A stretch of DNA of 64,000 bases. It comes from Opisthocomus hoazin (Eukaryota; Chordata; Aves; Opisthocomiformes; Opisthocomidae). The stretch covers positions 15,907,896 to 15,971,895 of the forward strand of contig NC_134433.1 in NCBI RefSeq assembly GCF_030867145.1, written 5' to 3'. Both the position numbers and the translations under genes were made by a program. The notes beneath the pieces were generated by a model that saw nothing but the letters and a program-made list of their open reading frames with translations, did no database searches and was not told the origin of the DNA. Positions within the stretch are counted from its first letter, which is position 1, and each line of letters starts with the position of its first letter. Shown here in pieces: positions 45,561-56,960 of the stretch.

Positions 45561-48500
45561 CGGGTCTTTGTTTCACTGCGTATTTTAAGCGGCGGTCGCA
45601 GGAGGGCACTGCCCGCGGGCACCTTCCCATCGCTGACGGACGCCCAGGGGCTGGATGGACGGACAGGAGCAAGGGGGGTGATCCAGCCAACAGCAGAGGA
45701 ATCCAGCCCAGAGACCCCGGTGCGTCCTGCACACCGATCCCCTCCCGCGCGAGGGTCTGTGCCAGGCGCCGGCGCAGAGCGGGGTGCTGAGCACACTGAG
45801 CAGGCGGCACCAAGGCCATGTCCGAGCAAAGCGTCCTCCCCAGCTGGTACCAACCACCCCCCAAACGAGAACCTGAGCTCATCGACGAGGAGACACGGAG
45901 GGAAGCTGGCACCCAGCCCGCGGTGTCTGGGGCCGAGCCGGCGGCACCAGCCCCGCTGTCAGCAGCCAAGACCCCAGCCCCTCGGCAGGGGAGGATTCGG
46001 GCACAGACACCCCAGAGTCCTCATGGCACGAAGCTCTGGGCTCTTGCTTTATTTAACTGGTGGGAAATACCCTTAATAAGACCCAGCTGCGTGAATTCAT
46101 TATTTTTAAACAGCTCAAGTTTATATACCTGCAGACCAATTTTGCATTCTCTGGCAACTACTAATCCAGCACACTCCTCAAGCTAATCCAGAGCCAGATG
46201 CACGCTAACATCTGCTGCAAGGAAAAACTCCACCGCTTCTCCTTCAGTTTTCTATTTCAGAAAGGAGAGAGAGCAAAAAAAACCCCAGCTGTAATTATGG
46301 ATTTACTTTTGAAGCATTTGGGGAGAGAAGCAGCATGAAAATGCTCACAGTAGTATGTCAGTACGATGTGCGCTGCGTCACGTTTAGTAGTTGCTCCAGT
46401 AATGGGTAACAGCCTGCGAGTGCCACCAGACAGGCAAGCCGCCCCTCAGCTCAGCGAGCTCCTCACGCCTTCAGTGATTAAAATGCACCAGACGTGCCCA
46501 TGTGCTCAAGTGTCTCCTTGCACTGGAGAGCTCCCGCTGAAGGCCCCGCTGCCAACTCCGCAGCGACCCGCCCGCGTCTCGCCCGGAACACGGTCTGACG
46601 ACAACGGCCAGGAGCTCCATCCCTCTGCTTCCGCCGGGAGAAAGGAATAAAACCCCGGTCAACGGCTGCTGGGGGGCTCCGTGGGGCTGGTGCGTGGCTG
46701 CCCGGCGTGGTCCTGCGCATCGGCGAGCCGGTCCCTGCCCGCGGCACGAGGCAGCGGCAGCGCCCGCGCCGTCACCGCTCGCCAAGGGACGCTGGGGTGA
46801 GCGCTGCCGAGGAGTGTTTTCCCATCGAAAATCATTCTCCTGATTGAAAGGACTGTTAAAAGTTAGCCGCTAAATTCGTTAAAGATTAACTTCCACTGTA
46901 CTTCAGTCTGCACTCCAGAGCTGGTCACTAATTGCACTGGAGATGATTTATCAAGCGCACAAGATTTTCTATTACAAAATTATTGATTCAAGCTGATGTA
47001 TTTTAACCACAGCAGACTCCAGCCAGGAGCTCTGCGCAGCGACCGCCGCCGTGGGCAAGGCCGATCAGCGGCAGCACCAGATTGCTTCAGATCTGCTGCT
47101 CGGCGCTGCAGGAAGCTCCATCCCTCATGGACCAAAGAAATCCCATGGTGGCAGCCCACAGTAGAGCACGGCGAAGCGTTTTCGCGTGCAGCCAGCGCTC
47201 TGGAACCCGGACCAGCACAGCCCCTCTGACCCGAGTCAGGAACGACTCCCCTCCCATGATGTTAACTTTGGGGCAGCAGCCAGAGAAGTGACGGCAGCGC
47301 TCACCAACGAGTAAGAGGATATTGGCAGTAACGGGGCCAACGCCACGCAGAGCCGTGCAGAACGGCCTCCTCCAGAGCCGCTGCGCTTCCCGGAGCCGCA
47401 CGGTGCCTTCACCGCTCGGGCAGAGCCCGGCCGCTGCTCTTCAACACGCGGCGCTGGTCCCCGTGCGCACCCCTCGCCGAAGCCCCGCGCCGCGCGGCGT
47501 CCCCCCGCCTCACCCGTCCTGCCGCGCTGCCCGCAGCTCTCGCCGGCACAGACCGCACAGGAGGAGCAAAAGACAAAATCTGATGCAGCCATTAATTTCC
47601 CGACGTTTCAGCCACCCAGGCTCTGTCACGTAATTACCGGCGGTTCCAGCGGAGCGAGGAATTTCAGCCCGCGTGCTGCTCCCAAGCGGTCCGCTTGTTA
47701 GGTTCTGGCTTTTGAGATTACATAGCTCGGATTAAACTTTATGTACTTTTATATGGTAGAATAAAAGCAGGAGAGCAGTTCCATCAGAGCTGCCGTGCCA
47801 CAAGGGAGCCCTCTCCGCGGGCCCCATAAATCGCAAACTGGTTCACCGCTGGATCTCGGTAACGCTCCTCCTCACGACGTTTCCGCGAGCCACGCCGGCT
47901 CCTCTCCCTCCGCACACACAGACCAACCCTGCCCGCTTTTTTACGGCCGCAATTCGCTAACGCTACGGGTGCCTAACGAGGCGATTCAATTTTTAGAGCA
48001 CCTTCTCTAAGCGTAAGACAAGGCTTCCGAAACCCCACGCAATTTTGTCGCTCCGCTGGCTGTTAGCCACGCTCCTCACTTCACCGTGTGCCTGGCGCCT
48101 TAACCAGCGGGTCGGGTCCCCTCGTCGCCCCGGCGGCTCGAGATCGTGGGGGGAAGCCGTTCTCCCCCCGACGCAGAAGCGTCTCAGCTCCCTGGCAGCA
48201 ATAGGGACAGTAACAGGGGTGGCTCCGATCGCCTGGCGCAGGCTGGCACTGCGGCAGCCCCATCCGAGCGGCTGTTTGGTTGATTTACTTGATGTTCTAT
48301 TAGAGGTAAGGAGCGGATACAAATCCTTAATTACATTTTGAAAGCCCATTCTGGATGTTTTATTTCCTTTGAAAGCACTTGCTGGAGGAGCGCGCTGGAG
48401 GCGGCCGTGCCTCTCCGCAGCGGAGCGGGAGGACGCTCCAGCCCAGCGCGGCGGCCGGGCGGGGAGGGGGGAAGGTCTGACCGTGCCTCACCGTCGCTTT

Positions 48501-48985
48501 CCCAGTTTCCCACAGACATTTTCTGACAAGCAACACCACTAAGCAAATCACCAACAGCCGACTTCGGGATCTCAGCTACCGTCTGTGACACCTACTGACT
48601 GCAGCTTCGTCTGCACGAGACCTCCCGAAGCTCAGCACCGAGACCCGGGCGCACGCAGCACGGACACTTCGACAGCAGAGACGACAAACGTGCCTCGACC
48701 TCCTCACGCTGATATTTATGAAATGCTAAATCTTCATTTAAAAACGTTCCCTCGAGCTGGGTGACATGGCAATGAGTAGGACCCACCGCTAGCTCCGAGC
48801 CTCTGCTGCGTAACGAGATTTCAGGTTTCTGACCGAAACCCGGCTGCCTCGTGTCGGAGCGCAGTCGGCGGGACGCGGCCTCCCACACCCGGCGTTCTCC
48901 GGACACCCACACGGAGCGGCTGGCGCTTGGCACATCTGGTCTGCGACTGCCAACGAATGATTCTATGGGCTAACATGGACGAGTA

Positions 48986-49930
48986 ACAGGCTGATGAGGA
49001 GACCATGATTGTAAAATGATTTAAAAAATATCTTAAGCTCTTTTTAATACAAAATAAAAAGAAGAGTCATCTTAGTTATGTAACGTAGTCAGCGTTTTAA
49101 TTCCTAGGGGGTTTAATTTGAGAAAAAAAAAGGCAAATTTACTCTCAGCGTAACAGCATGTGCGGGTTCTGGTACCAAGGGGGTAGGTTGCCTACGGTCG
49201 GCTTCAATTGAAGCTTCCAGATAAGGGGATTTAACAAATGCGGTACTGTGGATCCAAGCCGTCAGCAGCTCCCTGCTGCGTTGGCAGCCCTACGCTCTCG
49301 AGCAGACCAAGGCTCTGCCGTGCACTGCCACGCTGGCTCGCGTTGGTGATTCCTATAATATCAACTCAACAATGCATGTTCTACAACTACATCTACTGCT
49401 ACCAGTACGACTACTACAGTGCATGCATTTAGTTCAGTCCCACAGATACATACACTCTAAGAACAGGCAAGGGGAGATGTGAAATGTTTTACGGGACGAC
49501 AGGTGTTTTGCTTTTTAAGTAAGGGAAATTAATAAAAACATCAAAAGAAAGAAAGTGTACAAAAAAATAGAGACATTTCTCGAGAGTTGATATGAGTCGT
49601 TTCTCGAACCGTTTCGTCCGAACAAGCAAAAAACATGCAACCAGCTGCTACTAACAAGAAGCTGGACACTGAGAGAGGATTAATAGGTGTGGACAAACCT
49701 TCCCGCTGAGAGCGCTCAGAAGAGTGTTTGAGAGGAGGTGTGCACGTCCGAGTGTAAGAGAGGCCGGCAAGTATGCCTCAGAGACACCCTCTCTCACAGC
49801 AGCCCCAACCAAGCAAGAGAGAAAACAACAGAACATAACTGCTCACACTCACCATCAAGGTCAGTAGCTCACGTTACGAGGTTTGTTATAGCTGGCAAGT
49901 ATAAAGTACAGTAAGGGGTTGTCAGGGCGC
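48986..49930 (-). other. MSI2 intron, AT-rich section around the GUAG array
   Basis: AT-rich, repeat-free sequence of about 950 bp that contrasts with GC-rich intron on both sides. It holds the 6-nt-periodic GUAG array at 49,381-49,417. It could be a conserved intronic element or an unannotated alternative exon/UTR. I see no clear acceptor plus poly(A) signal pair on the sense strand. Confidence 0.4.
49381..49417 (-). repeat. Hexamer-periodic GUAG array in MSI2 pre-mRNA
   Basis: On the plus strand, CTAC starts at 49,381, 49,387, 49,393, 49,399, 49,411 and 49,414, with GTAC at the missing 49,405 step, giving a 6-nt period. On the MSI2 sense strand this is six GUAG motifs in 37 nt. GUAG/UAG is the core recognised by Musashi proteins, so this is a candidate site for MSI2 (or MSI1) on its own pre-mRNA. 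On the plus strand the same bases encode Tyr at alternate positions, which follows from the hexamer period and need not be meaningful. Confidence 0.6.
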
Positions 49931-52599
49931 CGGGCTCAAAGGCAGCGCTGGCAAGCCGGGACTGGCGCCCAAAATCCAGATGTGCCGGGGGTCGGGGTAG
50001 GGGGGGGGAGCAGCTCCGGCGCCGCGGCACCGCGCTGTCCCGCCGCGCCGCGTGCCGCCGGCCGTCTCGGCGGGCAAAGCGTGCCCGTGGGAGCCTGCGC
50101 CGCTCACCTGGCTCCTCCCGGTGCCGAGCAGCGGCGATCGGGCTGGGTTACGGCGGGCCTGGGCGGTTTTGTCTCCAGTCCTCAGGGAGGAATAGCTGGT
50201 GGCAACAGGTTGGGAACTGGAAAAATCTCAGACTGGTCAATGAACCAAAGAGGAAGGAACGAAAACCCTCGCCTGCCAAATTTTCCTTGTCTCGCTCTCC
50301 TGCCAAATGAATCCCTCCCGTGGCAAATGCAAGATAAAAATGTGTCCCCCCCTGCCCATGATCGTATTTTAAAAAAAGCACTTACACGACAAAAATGTTT
50401 TACACGTAAAAGATGTCAGGTGAGTTCAAAAGAAAGGTGACACTGATAGTGAAGTTGTCTAGGAGGAGTTTGCAGCAGTCAGGCTTTTAGGTTTGCTCGT
50501 TTTCCGTGGCTCAGGTCCCAATTCATTAAAAAAAAACCCCAGGAACGGATGAGGTTGTCAAAACCAGCTGAGGGATCCGGCAGCTCGGACCCACCCGGCG
50601 TGAACGGAGGTGGCCAAACCCCCCGGTCTGCTCGAGGGCCCTCAGCTACCGCCTCACCGCCGGGACGTTGCCCAGGCACGTGCTTTGTGAAGAGCAGCAT
50701 GGCTGCGGTCACCCCGCCGGCGCGCGGCGGCTGGGCTGGGCGAGGGTCTGCGAGTGGCACCGAGCACGGGCAGCGGGAAATGTCCCTGTCTGCCGTGACA
50801 GAGAAGAGGGCTCGTTCCTCCAGCAAGGCAAACTGGTGACTGCGTCCTGACGCGCTGCGACAGCAAAAGAAGGGGTGAGGGCAGGGAAGACCGGGCTGCA
50901 GCTTCCTCCGAAGACCAAGACGCACATCTGGAGGCCGACGCTGTCCCCGGGCGCTCGGCCCCGCCGGCAGGCACGGGTGCGCGGGGCGAGCTCCTGGCCG
51001 TGACGCCGGGGAGGTGGGGAAGAGCCGGCGGGACGGGGTCAATTTGGAGTGAGCTGACGGGGCCGGCGCGCTGCGGAAGGGCGGCAGCGATGGGGACGTC
51101 CCCGCAGGCTGCGGGCAGAGCAGTCCCCGCGGGCGGCGGGACGCCCTGCCCTGGCGCTTGCCAGCTCTTTTCCATTCACCAGCAGAAAGGGGCCGGTAAG
51201 GGCCGGCTGTGCTGCGCTCTCTGCGTTCGGCTTCGGCAGGCGTGAAGGAGGGGTGCGCAAATTTGCAAAGGAAAAAGAAAAACCGAAAAGAAGAAGAAGA
51301 AAAAAAAAACCCCAAACCCCAGCCATTTTTCTTGTAATGAATGGGGCCCACACACTGCAGCGCGAGATGGATCGCACTCCTGAACACAATTCACTACCAC
51401 TGCCGGATGGAAGCGGCGAGCCCAGGGTGTCCCTTCCGAAAACCGCCTGGGGATGGCAATGACCCTGCGTGACACAGCGCTGCTCCCACTGCACGTCGGG
51501 CCGGGCGGGGGCAAACCCATCTTCCTCCTCCTCCAGCTCCCGGGGCCGGGGCGGCTCTTTGGATTCAGTTTTGGGGTTTTGCCAGTTGTGTGCACAGAGG
51601 CAATTTTGAGGCTTGAGAGGCATTTCCAAACACCATACTGCTCTTTAGACTTGCCAGGAAGGGTGTTGTTAATCTAGGGTTAGATTTAGTTTCGTATTGC
51701 AAGTTCAAATAAAAAACAAACAGAAAAAAAAAACGAAAAACCAAAACGAAACAGAAAACCCAACAGAAGGAAAACCAAAAAACACTCAAATTAAAGACAA
51801 ATGATTTTCAGGCACAGAATTGTTCAATGCTCAGTTCAGTTGTAATGGGCACCAAAAGCACTCCGATTAAAAAATAAAAATAATAAAAATAATCAGGGAA
51901 GCAACGTTAATCCAGCCAAACCCTCTGTGCCTCGCTAAGGGGCAACTCACCAGGTCTGTTTGCACCAACAACGGAACCTGCAGGGCAAAGCGTCAGCGAG
52001 AGGCAGGGACCATGCCGCCTGCCTTCCCGAAATCGCGGGCAAAACCAATCTCTTTTTTCAGTTTTTGCTTGTTTTCTTTCTCTTTTTTTTTTTGGGTTTG
52101 TTTTTCCCCCTCCGGGAAGGGGCAGAAGGAAAAGCCGGGAGAGGGGGGATCCCCACAACCAGTCTGGCAAGTCACCCCTTAGGCGCTCTCTACATGCCAC
52201 GAGATGGAACTGGTACAGAAAATCCTTTGTAGCCTGCAAGCAGTGCCAGTTTGCATGGAACGGAGTTCTCCTGGTGTCTTTCTTTGGCCTCCACGGCATC
52301 GGGCTCGCACTCGAGACACACCCGGGCCTGCGCCCTCCTCGAAACCCCTCGCGCAGCGGTTTCGTCGCGTCTTTTCGGCGACAGCCCGGCCAACCCACCG
52401 GCGCTGCCAGAAAAGCCACCGAGAAACCCCCGCTTCAGGACTGCGCCATGAGCGTGCTGGAGACCCCCGCCCCGGCGCCGCGCACGCCAGCGAGCCGGCC
52501 CGGCGAGGGGCTGGCAGCGGGGCCCGGCGAGGGGCGCGGGGCGGCAGGCGCGGGAGCCGGGGCGGCGGCGGGCGCTGCCGAGCCGACAGCTCGCTGATG
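49931..52599 (-). other. MSI2 intron, GC-rich and low-complexity part
   Basis: GC-rich at 49,931-50,140 (with a plus-strand G-run cluster near 49,986-50,009 of G-quadruplex form), 50,560-51,240 and 52,290-52,600. Between these is purine-rich, A-rich low complexity (51,260-51,310 and 51,690-51,790). Open frames of up to 302 residues occur but show no domain and overlap on both strands. No exon recognised. Confidence 0.45.
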
Positions 52600-52745
52600 G
52601 CCGTGCTGAACACCGAATTACCTGAGCAAAGCGCTGACCCACGTGTTGAGCTCAATTTAAAACCTGAGGTAATCACGGCAATTGGTAACGATTTATTTAT
52701 TTCCCTTAAGGGGAAAAAAATAAAAGTTTTCAGCAGGACAAAGAA
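52600..52745. promoter_or_regulatory. Candidate intronic regulatory element (AT-rich, CpG-flanked)
   Basis: A short AT-rich island with CACGTG (E-box) near 52,639, GAGCTCAATTTAAAACC and TAAT-type cores, set between CpG-rich blocks about 600-700 bp downstream (in the gene's sense) of the 63-nt exon. Inferred from composition only. Confidence 0.25.
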
Positions 52746-53244
52746 GAAAAGCTTTGACGCTCCCCATGGCAGCAGGCCGGGCTGCGAAGCGCTGGCCGCG
52801 GCGGAGGAGGCGAGAGCGGCTCCGGGCATGGCGGGAGCGCCCGGGGCCGCCGCCGCCGCCTCAGCCCGGCCCCAGCTTCCCATGAGAAACGAAAACTTTT
52901 TTTCAAAAACACGAATTAAGTTTTTTTTGGGGGTGTCCTTTATCACCTCGAATTTAAACCAAAGAAACAAAGAAACCAACGTAATAAAGGAATAAATAAA
53001 GAAACAAATCGGAATATCTACCCTGCTTTTGGCAGTTCCTACGCCAATCTCCTGCAAGGTGCTCCAGGCCCCGTGGCCTCTGCTTGTAGTTTGGGTTTGG
53101 TTTGGGGTTTTTTATTTTTTATGTAACTTTTAAATTTTTTTTTTCTTTCCGATCGTTTGTTTTCAGGTCCCCAGGATAAGCGTGAGGAAAATCAGAGAAA
53201 TGACGGAGAGCTGCAGCCACACAGAATACCGACAGAGCGTTTAC
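52746..53244 (-). other. Intron immediately downstream of the 63-nt MSI2 exon
   Basis: A GC-rich patch (52,760-52,870), then A/T-rich and T-rich low complexity (52,900-53,165), then the region of the alternative donor at 53,244. No other exon seen. Confidence 0.4.
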
Positions 53245-53289
53245 CTGACCCTGCACTCTGAGGGTTTGCTCTTCCACGGGCCCCCCTAC
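53245..53289 (-). other. MSI2: Possible in-frame extension of the 63-nt MSI2 exon (alternative donor)
   Basis: Immediately 3' of the 63-nt exon the reading frame stays open for 45 nt and reaches a second donor, GGTCAG|GTAAAC (last exonic base 53,245). The extension is a multiple of three and keeps phase 1, so it would insert 15 residues (GRGARGRANPQSAGS) and return to the same ...GS|G junction. The second donor looks closer to consensus than CAG|GTAGGG. I know of no MSI2 isoform with this insert. It is seen in sequence only and its use is unproven. Confidence 0.35.
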
Positions 53290-53352
53290 CTGATCCTCTT
53301 GCTGCCGCCACGGCCGCCGCTGCTACTGGTCCATAAGCCGCTGCCGGAAAAC
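53290..53352 (-). CDS. MSI2: MSI2 coding exon, alanine-rich tail segment (63 nt)
   Basis: A 63-nt internal exon. The acceptor is a pyrimidine-rich tract ending CGGCCAG just before 53,352; the donor is CAG|GTAGGG after 53,290. It enters and leaves in phase 1 and encodes GFPAAAYGPV... to ...AAARGSG, part of the disordered Ala/Gly-rich region C-terminal to the RRMs. This is an exact match to Musashi-2 as remembered. The intron downstream is 17,855 bp to the distal acceptor at 35,434. The donor GTAGGG is unusual beside a better-looking in-frame CAG|GTAAAC 45 nt downstream (see separate entry). A CpG-dense stretch (53,390-53,640) sits on the upstream side of the exon. Confidence 0.95.
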
Positions 53353-56300
53353 CTGGCCGTGGAGAAAAGGAGAAGGGTAAAGAACGAGGCCAGCGGGTAC
53401 CGCCAGTCCCTGCGGGGCGCGGGCGGCCGCCGCGGTGTTCCAGAGCTCGCCGTCCCGGCTCTCCATGCCCCGGCACCGCTGCTCCGAGCCGAGGGACCCG
53501 CTGCCGGTGGTCTCTGCCGGCGCAGAGCCGGCCCGCAGCCCCCCGCCGCGGAGGTGCCCGGCCACGGCACGCTGCGACGGCCGCGGTGCCGGCGCGGGCA
53601 GAGCCTGCAGCGCTTGGCTCGGGTCACACCGCGCCGCCAAACAACGAGGGAGTTCTGCTCGTTGCTTATTTGCAAGTGATAATAACGTGCCGATGTACAG
53701 ACGTAGCAGTAATGGGAAATACGAGGAGGTCCTCACGTCGAGATCACAGATTTTGCTGGGATCAAGCAGAAAAAAGTCACTGGAATGTAATTTAGAAAAA
53801 GAAAGCAAGGAAGGAAGCGTTTGAAAGCAAAACAGCCGCAGATCAAGGAGCGCTGAGACACGCACCCTGCTAGAGGGGGACCAAGCCCGTGCAGAGGAAC
53901 GGAATGCTGCTAGCGAGAGTGCAGGTTTAGTTTCTCAATTAATATTCAAAAGCTCTGCCAGAGGCTCTGACTTTAAATATATATCTTTTAAGAGGGCAAA
54001 GGCAAGGTCCAGGTGACCAGCAAGAAGCCCAGCCCCCCTCGCTGCAAAGTCAACAGAACCCTGGGAGGCTTTTGGTCCCCGGGGAGCTGCGATGGCTCCC
54101 GGTGACAGGGACATCCCTGGGGCAGCCACCACCGCGGGACCTGCCCCGCGAGCGGGCTCCGGGACTTTGATCAGAGCTGCTTTGCAGTGCTGAAGAACCA
54201 CAGAAAAACACCCGAGACAAGAGAAGCAGCGAGCAGCGAGCTGGAGGAACAGAGAGAGAGACCCCGAGCGACCGGCAGACTACGAGCCCGCTACCTCTAG
54301 CACTACCGTCTCAGCTACAAGAAGTCTACCAGGGGGAAAGGAGCAGAGAACAACTAGGCTAAAGTGACTTGAAGCTACTGAAAACATCAATGAAAAAAAG
54401 ACATACTTGCATTTAAATATGGTAATAGGGCTGTTGGGGAAAAAAAAAAAAATTGTTGGTAAATATATGCACAGCTACCCCAGGCTGGTGTCTGCTGCCG
54501 CTCCCCCTGCGCAGAGCCCACGCTCCACACGGCAAACGCTGCTCCTCAACGCCAGCGTGAATCTGTTTGCATTCTGTTGCTGAGCTGCTGCGATCTCTGG
54601 GGAGTGGGATGCAGGAGGGAGCGCAGCCAGACCGGGGGATGCTCTAACCCAAAACCCGAGCGCGGGATTCCCTCTTGCTGATGATGGAGCCATCAGCCCT
54701 GGTTGGGTCCCCCCACCGTGCATTCAGGGCTGGAGCTGAGATTTCCAGGAGCGAGACGACCTCGGTGTTTGAGTCAAACCAACGTCCAAAGAGCAGGGAA
54801 AGCATCTGCAGGACAAGGGCTGAGGCTCTGCGGCTGCGTTCTCACGCCCAGCCATGCCTGGGCCAAGCCCCGAGCCCTCCCGTGGTGGGTCAGGAGGGAG
54901 CAGAGCTGGCTCTGTCCCTACGGCCTCTCCTCCTCCGCTCCCTGCCCACCACAGCACGCGTCCCGAGAGCAGCGTCCTCAGCATTCCCACGGCACGTCCA
55001 GGACCAGCTGGCCACCAGCAAACCTCGCGTTTGGAGGCTCCAGGGGCTCCCTAAACCATCCATCAGGCATCACAGGAGCTGTGGATTTTCCACGGAATAA
55101 AATGCCTCCGCCAAAACCAATCAAACACCCTTCAAATCACCAAGCATCCCCTGAAAGCAGCATAAAAAGCAGCACTGCAAAGTTTGTTTCTCTTGTTCAG
55201 CTGCCAGAGCAGCTCAGTGTCTATTTGAAATGCAGGACGAGAAGTTTTGCTACGCAAAAGCAGAATGAAATAACAAGGGTGGAGAAGGCACTCCACAGAA
55301 AGAGCCTGAACAAAGAACCTGGTACCGCGTTCCAGCAGACAGATGTGTGAAAAATTAATCCCTCCACCTCCAAAGAAAGCTATTATCCCAGTTCTGAGAT
55401 AAAAGCATCTGTGCGACATGGCACTCCAAACAACTCAAGCGTGATCGGCTGCTCCTGCTCTGCCCGGGAACGCCGTGGCCGGGCAGACGCTGAGCGACAG
55501 CGGCACGGCCGCTGCGGGGCCCTTACGGCTGCAGAAGTGGGAGACAGAAACAGGGATCGATTACTGAGATCGGCAAAAACCTGCTCGCCGACAGAGACCC
55601 AGGGGCTGGCTCCACCACTGCAGGACCCCCGAGTCAACCCCACGTGCTGCAAGCCATCAGCCCCCCACGCCGGAATTGGATTTCCAGGCACCGCATCGCT
55701 CAGCCGAAGCCAGATTTCCCCGTCGCCACGCTGCTGCGCGCACTGACGCCGCGCGACGTCTCTCAGCCCTGATCTGGCTGTTTGCTCCCGAAGGTCTTGG
55801 CAGCGATCGGCAGCTGACGCTGTCCCCATTTCACAGACGGGATAAAACGAGGCACAACGAAGCAAAACGACTGGAGAAAGACACCTGCGGCCAGCCAAGG
55901 GTGCAGCCGGGCTCTGGTGGGTTCTGGTCTCAAGCTCCACCGCTGCAATTCCCTCGTACCAACCCCCCAGCGCTATTTAAGCACTTCTGTCACACTGTAC
56001 AGCTCCCTCCCGCTGTTCATAATCCTCGGCACCAGTGAAGCCCTCACAGAACAGCACTACACTGACAGTACAATTCATACTGAACCCGTTTTGCGTACCA
56101 CGCGGAATTTCTGCCGCTCTCCCCGCTCTGCCTGCGTGGTCACACCACCCCGTCGTCGCAAAATTCGAGCGCTGCGCTATCTGCAGCTCTTTAGCGAAGA
56201 GGAAAGCATCCGCAGGCACTTCTGCCGGTTTCCAGGCCCCCAGAAGGAACCTGCTTCTCCATGGAGCCCGGTCCCCCAGGCCACAGCGGTGCTTCGGTGA

Positions 56301-56353
56301 GGCTGCGTGCCCGCGGGCATCCCCTCCCCTGGCACCAGGGTGTAACACAGGGC
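53353..56353 (-). other. MSI2 upstream intron, exon-proximal part
   Basis: Pyrimidine-rich acceptor tract next to 53,352, then a CpG-dense block (53,390-53,640), a mixed stretch with A13 at 54,440-54,452, and GC-rich sequence at 54,480-55,060 and 55,440-55,900. The preceding MSI2 coding exon was not found. Confidence 0.45.
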
Positions 56354-56960
56354 GAAATCACAGAATCACAGAATAGTAGGGGTTGGCAGGGACCTCTGTG
56401 GGTCACCCAGCCCAACCCCCTGCCAAAGCAGGGTCACCCAGAACAGGCTGCACAGGACCTTGTCCAGCCGGGGCTGGAATATCTCCAGAGAAGGAGACTC
56501 CACAGCCTCCCTGGGCAGCCTGGGCCAGGGCTCCGTCACCCTCAGAGGGAAGAAGTTCTTCCTCATCTTCAGCTGGAGCTTCCTCTGCTTCAGTTTGTGC
56601 CCGTTGCCCCTTGTCCTGTCACTGGGCACCACTGAAAAGAGTCTGGCCCCATCCTCCTGACCCCCACCCTGCAGATATTTATCAGCATTTCTAAGGTCCC
56701 CTCGCAGCCTTCTCTTCTCCAGGCTGAACAAGCCCAGCTCCCTCAGCCTCTCCTCGTAGGAGAGATGCTCCAGTCCCCTCATCATCCTCACAGCCCTCCG
56801 CTGGACTCTCTCCAGCAGCTCCTCATCTTTCTTGAAGTGGGGAGCCCAGCACTGGACACAGTACTCCAGATGAGGCCTCACCAGAGCAGTGTAGAGGGGA
56901 AGGAGAACCTCCCTCGTCCTGCTGGCCGAGTCCCAGCGGCACCTTCTCAGCTGCCGTTCC
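56354..56960 (-). mobile_element. CR1 LINE, 5'-truncated copy with an open reverse-transcriptase C-terminus
   Basis: A minus-strand CR1. The 3' end is at 56,354 (CACAGAATCACAGAATAG on the plus strand) and the truncated 5' end lies near 56,960. The minus-strand frame reads through without a stop and contains CR1 ORF2 landmarks: [60 protein letters not shown], then [14 protein letters not shown]. The unbroken frame and intact tail suggest a fairly young insertion. It lies in the same orientation as MSI2 in its intron. The 5' border is approximate. Confidence 0.95.

Larger units (their letters stand above)
43260..48985 (-). other. MSI2 17.9-kb intron, middle part: GC blocks alternating with AT-rich islands
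   Basis: CpG-rich blocks at 43,430-43,740, 44,420-45,080, 45,590-46,030, 46,540-46,790, 47,340-47,560 and 48,380-48,480. AT-rich islands at 43,960-44,400, 45,170-45,560 and 46,840-47,000 (separate entries for the first two). No exon with matching phase and no mobile element recognised. Confidence 0.45.

Noticed and set aside
49238..49432. 64-residue plus-strand frame ending FYNYIYCYQYDYYSACI
   Set aside because: The Tyr alternation follows from the CTACNN hexamer period. The frame is antisense to MSI2 and has no supporting signals, so the motif array on the sense strand is the better reading.
50479..51387. 302-residue minus-strand open frame
   Set aside because: It includes Phe/Ser low-complexity from A/T-rich tracts and Pro/Arg-rich GC sequence; nothing recognisable, and no intron phase fits MSI2.
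52179..53057. Long opposing open frames (292 residues minus; 263 residues plus) near 52.2-53.0 kb
   Set aside because: They arise in CpG-rich intron just downstream of the 63-nt MSI2 exon, run in both directions, and cross low-complexity A/T tracts; no match to MSI2 or any domain.
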